From Streptomyces violascens (GTDB taxonomy: Bacteria; Actinomycetota; Actinomycetes; Streptomycetales; Streptomycetaceae), in the NCBI RefSeq assembly GCF_014649955.1, contig NZ_BMUA01000008.1, forward strand, positions 233,373 to 297,372: DNA of 64,000 nucleotides. The letters run 5' to 3'. The notes below the pieces were generated by a model. It did not search any database and was not told where the DNA came from. It saw only the letters and a list, made by a program, of their open reading frames with translations. This document shows, in pieces, positions 14,898-24,789 of the stretch (position 1 is its first letter; each line of letters opens with the position of its first letter). Both the position numbers and the translations under genes were made by a program.

Positions 14898-16544
14898 TCA
14901 CCGGGTTCGGTGGCGGCCGCCGCGGACCTTGGCGATCACGGCGTTGATGTCGGTGAGGCCGAGCGGCCGGGCGAGCAGCGCGAGCGCGACCACGAGCGTC
15001 ACGGCTCCGGCGCCGGCCGCGGCGACGCTGCCGAGCGGGTCGGCCGCGCGGGCCGCCGCGTAGCCGAGCGCGGCCGCGGGCACGCACCCCAGGAGCAGCC
15101 GCAGATGGGCGAGCAGCGCCGGGGAGCGGAGCAGCGGGCCGCCGCCGACCTTGCGGTTCAGGGTGTAGGCGGTGACCGCGAGCCCCGCGAAGAGAGCCAC
15201 CGTGTAGGCCCCGGCGATCCCGGTCACCGCCCAGCGCGCGGGCAGCACAAGGTAAGCGACGACGGTGAGGCCCGCGTTCACCCCGGCGATGACGAGGTTG
15301 AGCAGGAACGGGGTGCGGGTGTCGCCGAGCGCGTAGAAGCCGCGGGACAGGACGTACTGGCCCGACAGCGCGATCAGACCCGGCGCGAACGCCATGAGCA
15401 TGCCCGCCATCACCGTGATGTCGCCGGCGCCCGTCCTGCCGTACTCGTAGACCGAGCCGAGGATCCAGGGCGCGAGCGCGAACAGCGCGCAGGCCGCGGG
15501 GACGATCACCGCGGCACATGTCCGCAGCCCGTACGAGAGGTCCGCGCGCACCGCCGCGAGGTCGCCGTCCGCCGAGGCCCGGCTCATCCGCGGCATCAGC
15601 GCGGTGACCAGGGACACGGTGACGATGCCGTGCGGAACCATCCAGAGCACGTACGCATTGGTGTACGCGGTGTATCCCGCTCCCCCGCCGACGCCCTCCG
15701 CCACGGCTTCGGCTCCCGCGGTGGTGGCGAGCCGGGTCACCACCCAGTACGCGAGCTGGTTGGAGACGACGAGCAGCACCGCCCAGCCCGCCGACCTCAG
15801 CGGCCGGCCGAGCCCGCTGCCGCGCCAGTCGAACCGGGGCCGCCAGCGGAACCCGGCCGAGCGCAGCGAGGGGATCAGGGCGATGGCCTGGACGGCGATG
15901 CCGGCCGTGGTGCCCCAGCCGAGCAGCCGGGCGTCCCCCGCGCTCAGCGTGCCCCCGCCGGTGGCGGCCAGGGCGAGGTAGAGCCCGAACACCCCTATGA
16001 CGACGAGGTTGTTGAGCACCGGCGTCCACATCATGGCGCCGAACCGGCCGCGTGCGTTGAGGACCTGGCCGAACAGGGTGAACAGGCCGTAGAAGAGGAT
16101 CTGCGGCAGGCAGTAGCGGGCAAGGGCGGTCGTGAGGTCGGCCTGGGCGCCGGTGTAGTCGGTGTAGGCACCGACGATCAAGGGCGCGGCGAACACCGCG
16201 AGCGCGGTGACGACGACCAGCGCGGTGGTGCAGGCGGTCATCAGCCGGTCGGTGTAGGCCGCGCCCCCGTCGGCGTGCTCCTTGGCGGCGCGCACCAGCT
16301 CGGGCACGAAGACCGCGTTGAGGGTGCCGCCGATGAGGAGCATGTAGAGGATGTTGGGCACGTTGTTGGCGACCGCGTAGCCGTCGCCGAGCAGTCCGAC
16401 GCCGAGCGCGGCCGCGATCACCGCGGAGCGTACGAAGCCGGTCGCGCGCGAGACGATCGAGCCCGCCGCCATCAGCGCGCTGCTGCGCAGCAGGCCGGAG
16501 CTCTTGCCGCTCTTGTCCACGGTCTGCGGGGCGGTCGTGGTCAT
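14898..16544 (-). CDS. murJ: MurJ/MviN-type lipid II flippase
   Basis: The 548 residues make about 14 transmembrane helices of the MOP superfamily. The N-terminus carries the conserved SSALMAAGSIVSRATGFVRSAVIAAALG, and NNVPNILYMLLIGGTLNAVFVPEL is the lipid II-pocket signature. Such proteins flip lipid-linked peptidoglycan precursor across the membrane. The ATG overlaps the stop of the FemX-like gene (ATGA, 16541-16544), pairing enzymes that act on the same precursor. Streptomyces carry several murJ-like copies; whether this one is essential is unknown. Confidence 0.9.
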   Translation of the reverse strand: MTTTAPQTVDKSGKSSGLLRSSALMAAGSIVSRATGFVRSAVIAAALGVGLLGDGYAVANNVPNILYMLLIGGTLNAVFVPELVRAAKEHADGGAAYTDRLMTACTTALVVVTALAVFAAPLIVGAYTDYTGAQADLTTALARYCLPQILFYGLFTLFGQVLNARGRFGAMMWTPVLNNLVVIGVFGLYLALAATGGGTLSAGDARLLGWGTTAGIAVQAIALIPSLRSAGFRWRPRFDWRGSGLGRPLRSAGWAVLLVVSNQLAYWVVTRLATTAGAEAVAEGVGGGAGYTAYTNAYVLWMVPHGIVTVSLVTALMPRMSRASADGDLAAVRADLSYGLRTCAAVIVPAACALFALAPWILGSVYEYGRTGAGDITVMAGMLMAFAPGLIALSGQYVLSRGFYALGDTRTPFLLNLVIAGVNAGLTVVAYLVLPARWAVTGIAGAYTVALFAGLAVTAYTLNRKVGGGPLLRSPALLAHLRLLLGCVPAAALGYAAARAADPLGSVAAAGAGAVTLVVALALLARPLGLTDINAVIAKVRGGRHRTR

Positions 16545-17701
16545 CGGCGGGCCAGGTACGCCTGGAAGGCGCGGTACAGCGCGTTGTTGGTGGTCCCGCC
16601 CATGGATGTCTCCCACTCCCCCAGCGTCTCGACGACCTGTCCTCCGGTGCCGAGTTTCCAGCGCAGGAGGCCGAAGGGCCGGTCCCGCGGATCAAGAGTG
16701 GAGGGTACCCCGCGCATGTCGTACACCTCGGCGCCGAGCGCATGGGCGTCCTGGATCATCTGCCACTGGAGCGCGTTGCTGGGACGGACCTCGCGGCGGT
16801 GGTCGGCGGAGGCACCGGTCTGGTACCAGACCCGGCGGCCCACCGTGATCATGGTGTGCGCGGCGAGCACCTCGCCCTGGTGGACGGCGAGGCAGAGCCG
16901 CATCCGGCCGGGCTGTTCGGCGTTCAGGGCCGCGTACTGCTGCTCGTAGTACGCGAGCGAGCGGCCGAGCCGGAATCCGTCGCGCTCCTCGGTGATCCTC
17001 AGCAGCCGGTAGAACTCGGGGAGGTCCCGGGCTTCCCCGGCGACGACCTGTACCCCGGCCCGGTCGGCGGCGCGGACGTTGCGCCGCCACTCCTGGTTGA
17101 GCCCGGCCCACAGCTCGTCGATGCCGCGGCCGGCCAGGGGCAGCCGGAAGACGTGGCGGGGCTGGGCGTCCGCGTCGCCGTCGTCGTCCCCGCCGCACCT
17201 CTTCCAGCCGCGGGTCCGCAGGCGTTCCGCGACGGCGGAGCCGAGCGGGTCGACCTCGGTGGCCAGGACGTCGCCGATCCTGCGGCCGGCTCCGGTGGAG
17301 GCCTTCAGGCGAGCGGCGTCCCAGCGGCGGTAGGCGGGGGTCGGTCCGATCCGTACCGCGAAGGCGCCCGCCCGGCGCAGATGGCGCAGCAACGGCTGGA
17401 GCCAGCGGTCCATTTCGGGGTCGGCCCAGTCGGCCACCGGGCCTTCCGGAAGGTAGGCGAAGTATTTCCGGGTGCCGGGGAATTGCCGGTAGAGGATCTG
17501 GGCGGCCCCGGCCAATTCACCGTTGTCAAGGGACCATCCGACCCTTTCCGAGAACCATTGGTCCTTCACCTCGGCCCACGAGGGACATTGCAGAAAGCTG
17601 ACGTCGGCGCGTCCCGCGAGAAAGGCGCGGTACTCGACGGCGGTGAGGCCGCGGACCCCGGCATCCTGGTCGCGGTCACCGGTCACCAGCAGTGCGGACA
17701 C
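16541..17701 (-). CDS. FemX/FemAB-type peptidyltransferase for peptidoglycan bridge
   Basis: The 386-residue protein has two GNAT-like domains typical of the FemABX family: YFAYLPEGPVADW and KSFR-like VRIGPTPAYRRWDAARLKAS early, then HVFRLPLAGRGIDELWAGLNQEWRRNVRAADRAGV and VWYQTGASADHRREVRPSNALQWQMIQDAHALGAEVYDMRGV. It should add an amino acid (Gly in Streptomyces) from tRNA to the peptidoglycan stem peptide. The GTG at 17699-17701 has GGGAGG about 9 bp upstream, better than the in-frame extension to 17830. It is coupled to murJ. Confidence 0.88.
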   Translation of the reverse strand: MSALLVTGDRDQDAGVRGLTAVEYRAFLAGRADVSFLQCPSWAEVKDQWFSERVGWSLDNGELAGAAQILYRQFPGTRKYFAYLPEGPVADWADPEMDRWLQPLLRHLRRAGAFAVRIGPTPAYRRWDAARLKASTGAGRRIGDVLATEVDPLGSAVAERLRTRGWKRCGGDDDGDADAQPRHVFRLPLAGRGIDELWAGLNQEWRRNVRAADRAGVQVVAGEARDLPEFYRLLRITEERDGFRLGRSLAYYEQQYAALNAEQPGRMRLCLAVHQGEVLAAHTMITVGRRVWYQTGASADHRREVRPSNALQWQMIQDAHALGAEVYDMRGVPSTLDPRDRPFGLLRWKLGTGGQVVETLGEWETSMGGTTNNALYRAFQAYLARR

Positions 17702-17925
17702 GTCTGTGGCCTCCCAAGTGCGCCCCGTCGTCGGCCCGTCGGGGATGCACAGGATGCTCACAGCGGTCCGTGACCGCCCTGCACTACGAATATGACGGGA
17801 CCATGACCATGGCGCTGCGGTTCTCGTCACACAACGAATGGAGAGTTTCTCGGCGCGCGCTGCAACCTAAAGTCCAGCTGATGACTCTCACCTACGGAAA
17901 AGCATTTGCAACGGAGGTTTTCCAG

Positions 17926-19146
17926 TTGAGCCGCATACGCCGTCACACCCTGCCCCGCCGACCGGTCCGCCTGGCCGCCATAACCGGAACGGCGGTGCTC
18001 GCCGCGGCGCTGACCGCCTGCGGCGGCGGCGATTCCTCGTCCGGTGGCGCGAAGTCCGATCTCAAGTCCGGCAAGAAGACCGAGATTTCGGTGAACCTGA
18101 CGGGCAAGCAGGCGAAGGCGGGCGAGCCGGTGAAGGTGACGCTCGCCGACGGCAAGCTCCAGAGCGTCACGGTCACCGACGCCAAGGGCGGCAAGCTCGA
18201 CGGGAAGATATCCGCCGACGGCAGGACGTGGACCTCGGACCGCGTGGCCGCGCCCGGCGCCTCGTACGCGATCGAGGCCAAGGACGACAAGGGCGGCTCC
18301 GCGAAGGCCGACTTCGCGACCGCGGCCCCCGAGAAGGAGAACAAGCTGAGCCTGGCGCCCGGCAAGGACTCCACGGTCGGCATCGGCCAGCCGCTCTCGA
18401 TCGTGTTCGACCACCCGGTGAAGAACAAGGCCGCGGTGGAGAAGCAGCTGAAGGTGACCACCTCGGACAACACCGAGGGTTCCTGGGGGTGGATGGAGGA
18501 CTACTCCGGCAAGTCGCGCATCGACTGGCGCCCCAAGGACTACTGGAAGCCCGGCACGAAGGTGACCCTGGAGGCCGACCTCAACGGCGTGGACTCGGGC
18601 CCCTCGGGCGGCTGGTTCACCAAGGACTACAAGACCGGCTTCACCGTCGGCAAGAACCAGCTCATCAAGGTCGACCTCGACAACCACCGCCTCAAGCTGT
18701 TCCGCGACGGCCAGCTGGTGAAGGACATCGCGATGTCGGCGGGCACCCCCGGCGGCGACAAGGCGTCCTGGCGCGGCAAGACCGTCCTCATGGCGAAGGA
18801 GGGGACGATCAACATGAACTCGGAGACCGTCGGCCTCGGCAGCTCGTACAACAAGATGGTCGACTATTCGATGCGGCTCACCTGGTCGGGCATGTACGCG
18901 CACGCGGCGCCGTGGAACTCCGGCTACTTCGGCTCCGCCAACAAGAGCTCGGGCTGCATCGGCATGAGCGACGGCGACGCCAAGTTCGTGTACGACTCGG
19001 TGCAGGTGGGCGACCCGTTCGAGATCACCGGCGACGACGCGAAGGGCACCCAGGCCCTCAACAACGGCTACGGCGAGTGGAATCTGTCGTACGACGCCTG
19101 GAAGGCCAAGAGCGCGCTCACGGGCAACACCGGCACCGCCGGTTAA
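17926..19146 (+). CDS. L,D-transpeptidase lipoprotein with atypical catalytic motif
   Basis: This 406-residue lipoprotein (TAVLAAALTACGGGDSSS) has two Ig-like domains and a C-terminal YkuD domain that should form 3-3 crosslinks in peptidoglycan. The catalytic region is HAAPWNSGYFG followed by SSGCIGMS. The Cys is present, but the usual SHGC His is Ser. I chose TTG 17926 because ACGGAGG lies 8 bp upstream and the signal peptide follows at once. An upstream in-frame ATG at 17881 would add residues before it. It is divergent from the femX-murJ operon, fitting a cell-wall role. Confidence 0.88.
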   Translation: MSRIRRHTLPRRPVRLAAITGTAVLAAALTACGGGDSSSGGAKSDLKSGKKTEISVNLTGKQAKAGEPVKVTLADGKLQSVTVTDAKGGKLDGKISADGRTWTSDRVAAPGASYAIEAKDDKGGSAKADFATAAPEKENKLSLAPGKDSTVGIGQPLSIVFDHPVKNKAAVEKQLKVTTSDNTEGSWGWMEDYSGKSRIDWRPKDYWKPGTKVTLEADLNGVDSGPSGGWFTKDYKTGFTVGKNQLIKVDLDNHRLKLFRDGQLVKDIAMSAGTPGGDKASWRGKTVLMAKEGTINMNSETVGLGSSYNKMVDYSMRLTWSGMYAHAAPWNSGYFGSANKSSGCIGMSDGDAKFVYDSVQVGDPFEITGDDAKGTQALNNGYGEWNLSYDAWKAKSALTGNTGTAG

Positions 19147-19261
19147 CTGACACCCCGTCCAATAATCGTTACCCTCGCGTAACTTACCGACCGGTTACCC
19201 CAGGTAAGCCCTCGCGGTTACCGTCGGGGCACTTTGCACCGGCGCGAGCGAGGAGCGATTC

Positions 19262-20875
19262 ATGGCCCCCCACCACCTGTCCGGCCGGCCGTCCAGGACC
19301 ACGGCCGCGGCCCTCACCGCCGCGGCCCTGTTCGCGGGCGCCGCCTTCGGTCTCGCCCCCGTGGCCGAGGCGGCCCCGGCGAGAGCCGCGAACACCGCCT
19401 CGGCGAGCAGTAGCAGCAGCCTGAAGTTCTACGACATCCCCGGCTCCGGCGGGATCACCCTCAAGGGCAATGTGTTCACGCCGGCCGGAGCCGAGGCCGG
19501 CGACAGGTACCCACTGATCGTCTTCCCCACCAGCTGGGGCATGCCCCAGATCGAATACCTCGCCCAGGCCCAGAAGCTCGCCGACGCGGGCTACACGGTG
19601 GTCAGTTACACCTCGCGGGGCTTCTGGCTCTCGGGCGGCAACATCGAGGTGGCGGGGCCGCCGGACGTCGCCGACGTCTCCTCGGTGATCGACTGGGCGC
19701 TCGCCCACACCCCCTCAGACCCCGCGCGGATCGGCATGGGCGGCGTCTCGTACGGCGCGGGCATCAGCCTGCTCGCGGCCGGTCACGACAAGCGGATCAA
19801 GGCAGTCGTGGCGATGAGCGGCTGGGCCGACCTCATCCAGTCCATCTACAGCGGCCGCACCCAGCACCTCCAGGCCGCCGCCATGCTGGGCGCCGCGGGC
19901 CGGATCACCGGCCGCCCGAGCGCCGAACTGAACCAGATCCTCAAGGAGTTCCTCGGCTCCGACCTGTCCAAGGAACAGGACATGATCGACTGGGGCAGGA
20001 AGCGCTCCCCCGCGACCTATCTGGACCAGATCAACAAGAACGGCGCCGCCCTCATGCTGGGCAACGCCTGGGGCGACAGCCTCTTCCCGCCCAACCAGTA
20101 CGCCGACTTCTTCACGAAGCTGACCGGCCCCAAGCGCCTGGAATTGCGCCCCGGCGACCACGCCACCGCCGAGGCCACCGGCCTGCTCGGGCTGCCCAAC
20201 GACGTGTGGAGCGACGCCCACCGCTGGTTCGACCACTACCTCAAGGGCGCCGACAACGGCATCGACAAGGAGCAGCCGGTCCAGCTCAAATCCCGTACGG
20301 ACGGCTCCTACGAGGGCTATCCCAGCTGGCAGGCGGTCGGCACGGCCACGGAGAAGCTGGCGCTGAACGGCACGCAGAAGATCTGGGCGAACGTCGACTC
20401 GGGCGCCGACGGCGGGATCATCTTCCTGTCCAGCATCCTGGACCAGTTCGCGAAGCTGCCGCCGATGGCGTCGATTCCGCTGCTTCCGCGCTCGTTCGCG
20501 GCGGTGTGGCAGTCCCCGGCGTACGGCGAGGACCGCAGGATCCGGGGAACCGCCAAGCTGCACACCACGCTCACCTCGACCAAGGAGAGCGGCACCCTCG
20601 TCGCATACCTCTACGACGTGGGCCCGCTCGGCCTCGGCAAGCTGGTCAGCAACGCCCCCTTCACCTTCCACGGACAGACGCCCGGCAAGCCGTTCCCCGT
20701 CGACCTGGAGCTGTTCTCCACGTCGTACGACGTTCCGGCCGGCCATCGTCTGGCACTGGTGGTGGACACCGTCGACCCGCTCTACATCGAGCACAACCCG
20801 CTCGGCGCGCAGCTGACCTTCTCCTCGCCCGCGTCAGACCCGTCCAGTCTGACGGTCCCTCTCCGCGAGAAGTGA
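19262..20875 (+). CDS. Secreted CocE/NonD-type alpha/beta hydrolase
   Basis: The 537-residue protein has a Sec signal (AAALTAAALFAGAAFGLAPVAEAAPA) and an X-Pro dipeptidyl-peptidase/CocE fold. The nucleophile is in IGMGGVSYGAGISLLAA, the catalytic His probably in LRPGDHATAEATG, and a C-terminal jelly roll (RGTAKLHTTLTSTKESGTLVAYLYDV) binds the substrate. It could hydrolyse esters or N-terminal X-Pro dipeptides outside the cell. AGGAG lies 7 bp before the ATG. It runs convergent to the glutamate-type ABC operon. Confidence 0.85.
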   Translation: MAPHHLSGRPSRTTAAALTAAALFAGAAFGLAPVAEAAPARAANTASASSSSSLKFYDIPGSGGITLKGNVFTPAGAEAGDRYPLIVFPTSWGMPQIEYLAQAQKLADAGYTVVSYTSRGFWLSGGNIEVAGPPDVADVSSVIDWALAHTPSDPARIGMGGVSYGAGISLLAAGHDKRIKAVVAMSGWADLIQSIYSGRTQHLQAAAMLGAAGRITGRPSAELNQILKEFLGSDLSKEQDMIDWGRKRSPATYLDQINKNGAALMLGNAWGDSLFPPNQYADFFTKLTGPKRLELRPGDHATAEATGLLGLPNDVWSDAHRWFDHYLKGADNGIDKEQPVQLKSRTDGSYEGYPSWQAVGTATEKLALNGTQKIWANVDSGADGGIIFLSSILDQFAKLPPMASIPLLPRSFAAVWQSPAYGEDRRIRGTAKLHTTLTSTKESGTLVAYLYDVGPLGLGKLVSNAPFTFHGQTPGKPFPVDLELFSTSYDVPAGHRLALVVDTVDPLYIEHNPLGAQLTFSSPASDPSSLTVPLREK

Positions 20876-20930
20876 TCACCGGCTGCTGCCGGGCGGGCTC
20901 TTGCCCCTCAGCTACTGCTCCCCCAAGGAC

Positions 20931-21815
20931 TCAATGTCCAGGGGGGACCCCCCTCGCCAGCAGCGTCCCTGGTTCAGCCGGTGCGACGTCCACGGCCTCC
21001 GTCTTGGGATTGCGCTTCTGTCTCCTGGCCATCCAGGTGGCGAACCAGGAAAGCAGCATGCACATCCCGATGTAGATCGGCGAGATCACCATCACCACGG
21101 GGATGAACGGCAAATCGTAGTCGAGATTCGATGCGATGAGTTTCCCCGCGTGCAGGAACTCCTCATAGGTGATCAGGTAGCCGAGCGAGGTGTCCTTCAG
21201 GGCGACCACCAGCTGGCTGATGATGGTCGGCAGCATCGCCCGGATCCCCTGCGGGACCAGCACGTACGTCATGACCTGCGTCTTGCGCATGCCGAGTGAG
21301 AATGCCGCCTCCTTCTGGCCGCGTTCCACGGAGTTGACGCCGGTTCTGAAGACCTCGGCGAGCACCGAGCCGTTGTAGAGCGTGAGCCCGGCCACCAGGG
21401 CGGGCAGCGGCTGCACCTTCAGTGCCACGAAGATGAAGAAGATCATCACGAGGACGGGCATCGCGCGGAAGAACTCGACCAGCAGGGTCGCGATCCAGCG
21501 CAGCGGCCGGTGGTCGGAGAGCCGTCCGGTGGCGAGGATCGCGCCGAGCGCGATGGAGAACACCGAGGCGAACGCGAAGGCCCGCAGCGTGTTGCCGAGC
21601 CCGCGGAGCAGCAGCTCCTGGATGCCCTTGTACTCGAACGGCGTCCACTTCGCGGAGGTGAACTGGTCGGTGTCGAAGAGGAGATAGACGACCCAGCCGA
21701 GCAGGGCGAGGATCAGGGCCGTCGAGATGACTCCGTAGACCAGGTGCCGCTGCTGGGTCCTGGGCCCGGGGATGTCGTAGAGGGCGGTGGATTCCGTGGC
21801 CAGTGGCGCGGTCAT
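20931..21815 (-). CDS. gluD: Glutamate-type ABC transporter permease D
   Basis: This 294-residue permease of the HisM/GlnP class has five or six TM helices and the ATPase-docking EAA loop (EVFRTGVNSVERGQKEAAFSLGMRK, then VLVPQGIRAMLPTIISQLV). It is the last gene of a four-gene importer operon (ATPase, binding protein, permease C, permease D). The ATG overlaps the stop of gluC by 4 bp. A basic tail (WMARRQKRNPK) extends into the cytoplasm. The operon layout matches actinobacterial gluABCD, so glutamate or aspartate is the likely substrate. Confidence 0.88.
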   Translation of the reverse strand: MTAPLATESTALYDIPGPRTQQRHLVYGVISTALILALLGWVVYLLFDTDQFTSAKWTPFEYKGIQELLLRGLGNTLRAFAFASVFSIALGAILATGRLSDHRPLRWIATLLVEFFRAMPVLVMIFFIFVALKVQPLPALVAGLTLYNGSVLAEVFRTGVNSVERGQKEAAFSLGMRKTQVMTYVLVPQGIRAMLPTIISQLVVALKDTSLGYLITYEEFLHAGKLIASNLDYDLPFIPVVMVISPIYIGMCMLLSWFATWMARRQKRNPKTEAVDVAPAEPGTLLARGVPPGH

Positions 21816-22456
21816 CGGGCGACTCCCCAGCGCTTTTCGAGGATGTTGAAGACGGCGCTGATGAAGAGGGTGATGATCAGGTAGCCGATCGCGATCCAGA
21901 CGAAGGTCCAGATGATGTTGTAGCCGAGCTCGCTCAACGTCTTGTACGTGCCGAGGAGTTCGGTGACGCTGAACGCCCCGGCGATCGCGGAGTTCTTCGC
22001 GAGTGCGATCAAAGTGGAGCCGACCGGCGGGATCACGGACCGGAAGGCCTGTGGAAGCACCACCGTGGACAGGGTCTGCCCGAAGGTCATCCCGAGGCTT
22101 CTGGCCGCCTCGCCCTGCCCCTTGGGCACGGTGTTGATGCCGGAGCGCAGTGCCTCGCAGATGAAGGACGAGGTGTAGCAGCCGAGCGCGATCACCGCGA
22201 AGAGCTGGAAGGGCAGCACAAGCCCGAAGCGCGGCAGGCCGAGCAGCACGGCGAAGAACAGCAGCGTCAGCGGGGTGTTGCGCAGCACGGTCACCCACAC
22301 CGTGCCGAGCACCCGGAACGAGCCGACCGGCGAGACCCGGCAGGACGCCATGACGAAGCCGAGCGCGAGCGCCAGGACCGAGGCGTAGACGGTGAGTTCG
22401 ACGGTGCCGAGGAAGCCCTTGCCGTACAGCGAGAAGTTCTTGGTGAGTACGTCCAT
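21812..22456 (-). CDS. gluC: Glutamate-type ABC transporter permease C
   Basis: The 214-residue permease has the standard polar amino-acid permease fold. It carries the EAA loop in ICEALRSGINTVPKGQGEAARSLGMTFGQ and a conserved AFRSVIPPVGSTLIALAKNSAIAG. It pairs with gluD to form the membrane channel. It starts 7 bp after the binding-protein gene and overlaps gluD by ATGA, so the subunits should be made in balanced amounts. Confidence 0.9.
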   Translation of the reverse strand: MDVLTKNFSLYGKGFLGTVELTVYASVLALALGFVMASCRVSPVGSFRVLGTVWVTVLRNTPLTLLFFAVLLGLPRFGLVLPFQLFAVIALGCYTSSFICEALRSGINTVPKGQGEAARSLGMTFGQTLSTVVLPQAFRSVIPPVGSTLIALAKNSAIAGAFSVTELLGTYKTLSELGYNIIWTFVWIAIGYLIITLFISAVFNILEKRWGVAR

Positions 22457-22463
22457 TGCGGCC

Positions 22464-23369
22464 TCAGCTCGCCGGGTAGCGGTCGATGGGCGGGGCGGGG
22501 GCGGCGGGGCGCCCGGACAGGCCGAGCGTCGCGGCGTACGCCTTCTTCCAGTCGCCGTTCTTCTCGTGGGCCTCGATGGCGTCGTCGAGCGCGAACCGCA
22601 GCGTGTTGTCGCTCTTGGGCACGCCGATGCCGTACGGCTCCTTGGAGAACGGCTTGCCGACGACCTTGAGTTCGTCGGGCACCTTGGCCGCGTAGCCGCT
22701 CAGGATGGTGTCGTCGGTGGTGACCGCGGCGACCTGGAAGGTGAGCAGGTTGTCCACGCACACGGAGTACGTGTCGTAGGCGACCATGTCGACCTTCGGG
22801 TAGTCCTTCTGCATCCGCTGGTACGGGGTCGATCCGGCGGCCGAGCAGACCCGCTTGCCGTCGAAGTCCTGGGGTGCGGTGAGGCCGTTCTCGTCCTTGC
22901 GGACCAGGAGGCCCTGCCCGGCCATGTAGTACGGGCCCGCGAAGCCGACGAGCTTCTTGCGGTTGGCGTTGATGGTGTAGGTGCCGACGTAGTAGTCGAT
23001 CTGGCCGTTCTGCAGGGCGGTTTCGCGGTTCGCCGAGGCGATCGTCTTGAACTCGATGGTCTTCGGGTCGAAGCCGAGGGAGGCGGACATCATCTTGGCG
23101 ATCTCGATGTCGAAGCCGGTGTAGACGCCGGTCGCCGGGTCCTTCTCGCCGAGGTAGGGCTGGTCCTCCTTGGCGCCGACGATCAGGTGGCCGCGGTTCT
23201 TCGCCCGCCGCCACACCGGGGACCCGGGGAGGCTGATGTCCTTGGCCACCGTGTAGTGCGGCAGCAGTTCGGCCTTCGGTCCCTTCACCGGCGGGCTGCC
23301 CGACTTGCCGCAGCCGGCCACGGCCAGGGCGAGCAACAGGGCGGCGAGCGCGCGTCGTGTGGCCATCAT
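22464..23369 (-). CDS. gluB: Glutamate-type ABC transporter substrate-binding lipoprotein
   Basis: The roughly 301-residue lipoprotein (ALLLALAVAGCGKSGSP) is a cluster-3 solute-binding protein. Conserved stretches are LIVGAKEDQPYLGEKDPATGVYTGFDIEIAKMM, YYVGTYTINANRKKLVGFAGPYY and CVDNLLTFQVAAVTTDDTIL, the usual ligand-pocket regions for acidic amino acids. It delivers substrate to GluC-GluD. I take ATG 23367-23369; a GTG four codons upstream is too close to the ribosome-binding site. Confidence 0.88.
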   Translation of the reverse strand: MMATRRALAALLLALAVAGCGKSGSPPVKGPKAELLPHYTVAKDISLPGSPVWRRAKNRGHLIVGAKEDQPYLGEKDPATGVYTGFDIEIAKMMSASLGFDPKTIEFKTIASANRETALQNGQIDYYVGTYTINANRKKLVGFAGPYYMAGQGLLVRKDENGLTAPQDFDGKRVCSAAGSTPYQRMQKDYPKVDMVAYDTYSVCVDNLLTFQVAAVTTDDTILSGYAAKVPDELKVVGKPFSKEPYGIGVPKSDNTLRFALDDAIEAHEKNGDWKKAYAATLGLSGRPAAPAPPIDRYPAS

Positions 23370-23387
23370 CGTTGCGTACACCCCCGC

Positions 23388-24131
<744 letters not shown>

Positions 24132-24155
24132 ACGCTGTCCTGCCCACTCATCGCT

Positions 24156-24208
24156 GTGTCGAGGTCAGCGCAAACTATCCAGCCTGGTAGAGCACTTCAT
24201 CTCGACAC
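24156..24208 (-). promoter_or_regulatory. Inverted repeat upstream of the glu operon
   Basis: GTGTCGAG (24156-24163) and CTCGACAC (24201-24208) form a perfect 8-bp inverted repeat 37 bp apart, just upstream of gluA. An A/T-rich stretch (ATAAAAGGGGCATAAA) follows. The arrangement could bind a regulator by looping; function is inferred only. Confidence 0.3.
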
Positions 24209-24272
24209 GCATAAAAGGGGCATAAACCTTATTTTGGCCACATCGGCCGACGGGCGCCGGGAGGGGGGCCGG

Positions 24273-24707
24273 TCAGGCCTCCGAGGCCTCGGCGTACACC
24301 TGGAACAGCTCGGGAGCGCCCGTCGCGGCCCAGGTGAGGCCCGCGTCCACGACGTCGATCTCGCGGCCGGAGGCGAGCCGCACCACCGGCTGGCCGCTGG
24401 GCCACACGTCCCAGCTCGCGCCCGGGACGGTGCGCACGATGACGGTGCCCAGATACAGGCCGGCGTCATTGCCGAGCCAGGGCAGCTCCTCCGGGTCCTC
24501 TCGCCAGCGCGGGGGCAGCTGGTCGAGGGCCTCCAACGACGTCGGGCTGTCGTCGAGTTCGAGCTTGTTCTCCCAGGCTCTGGTCCGCAGCAGCTCGCAC
24601 TGCGAGAGCAGCTCCGCGACGCCCTCCGGGTCTTCCCGGACAGCCCCGTAGACCGCCACCCCGGGCGCCGTTGTGTGCCGCTTTCGCCAGTTCTGGAGGA
24701 AGTTCAT
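24273..24707 (-). CDS. Conserved Streptomyces protein, DUF6278-like
   Basis: The 144 residues start MNFLQNWRKRHTTAPGVAVYGAV. The protein has no signal peptide, membrane segment or recognisable catalytic motif. A central LGNDAGLYLGTVIVRTVPGASWDVWPSGQPVVRLASGREIDVV looks like a small beta-rich domain. It resembles the Streptomyces DUF6278 family from memory, which has no known function. It stands alone between the glu operon and exonuclease III. Confidence 0.7.
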   Translation of the reverse strand: MNFLQNWRKRHTTAPGVAVYGAVREDPEGVAELLSQCELLRTRAWENKLELDDSPTSLEALDQLPPRWREDPEELPWLGNDAGLYLGTVIVRTVPGASWDVWPSGQPVVRLASGREIDVVDAGLTWAATGAPELFQVYAEASEA

Positions 24708-24789
24708 ACGATCCAGACTCCCATTCGAGGCTCAGTTGCACTACCAGGCACGCGGGGTGCCACGTCAGCCCCGGGGTGACCCGCGGCCC

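Noticed and set aside
17827..18903. Minus-strand 358-residue frame opposite the L,D-transpeptidase
   Set aside because: A high-GC shadow. The plus strand has a signal peptide and YkuD motifs.
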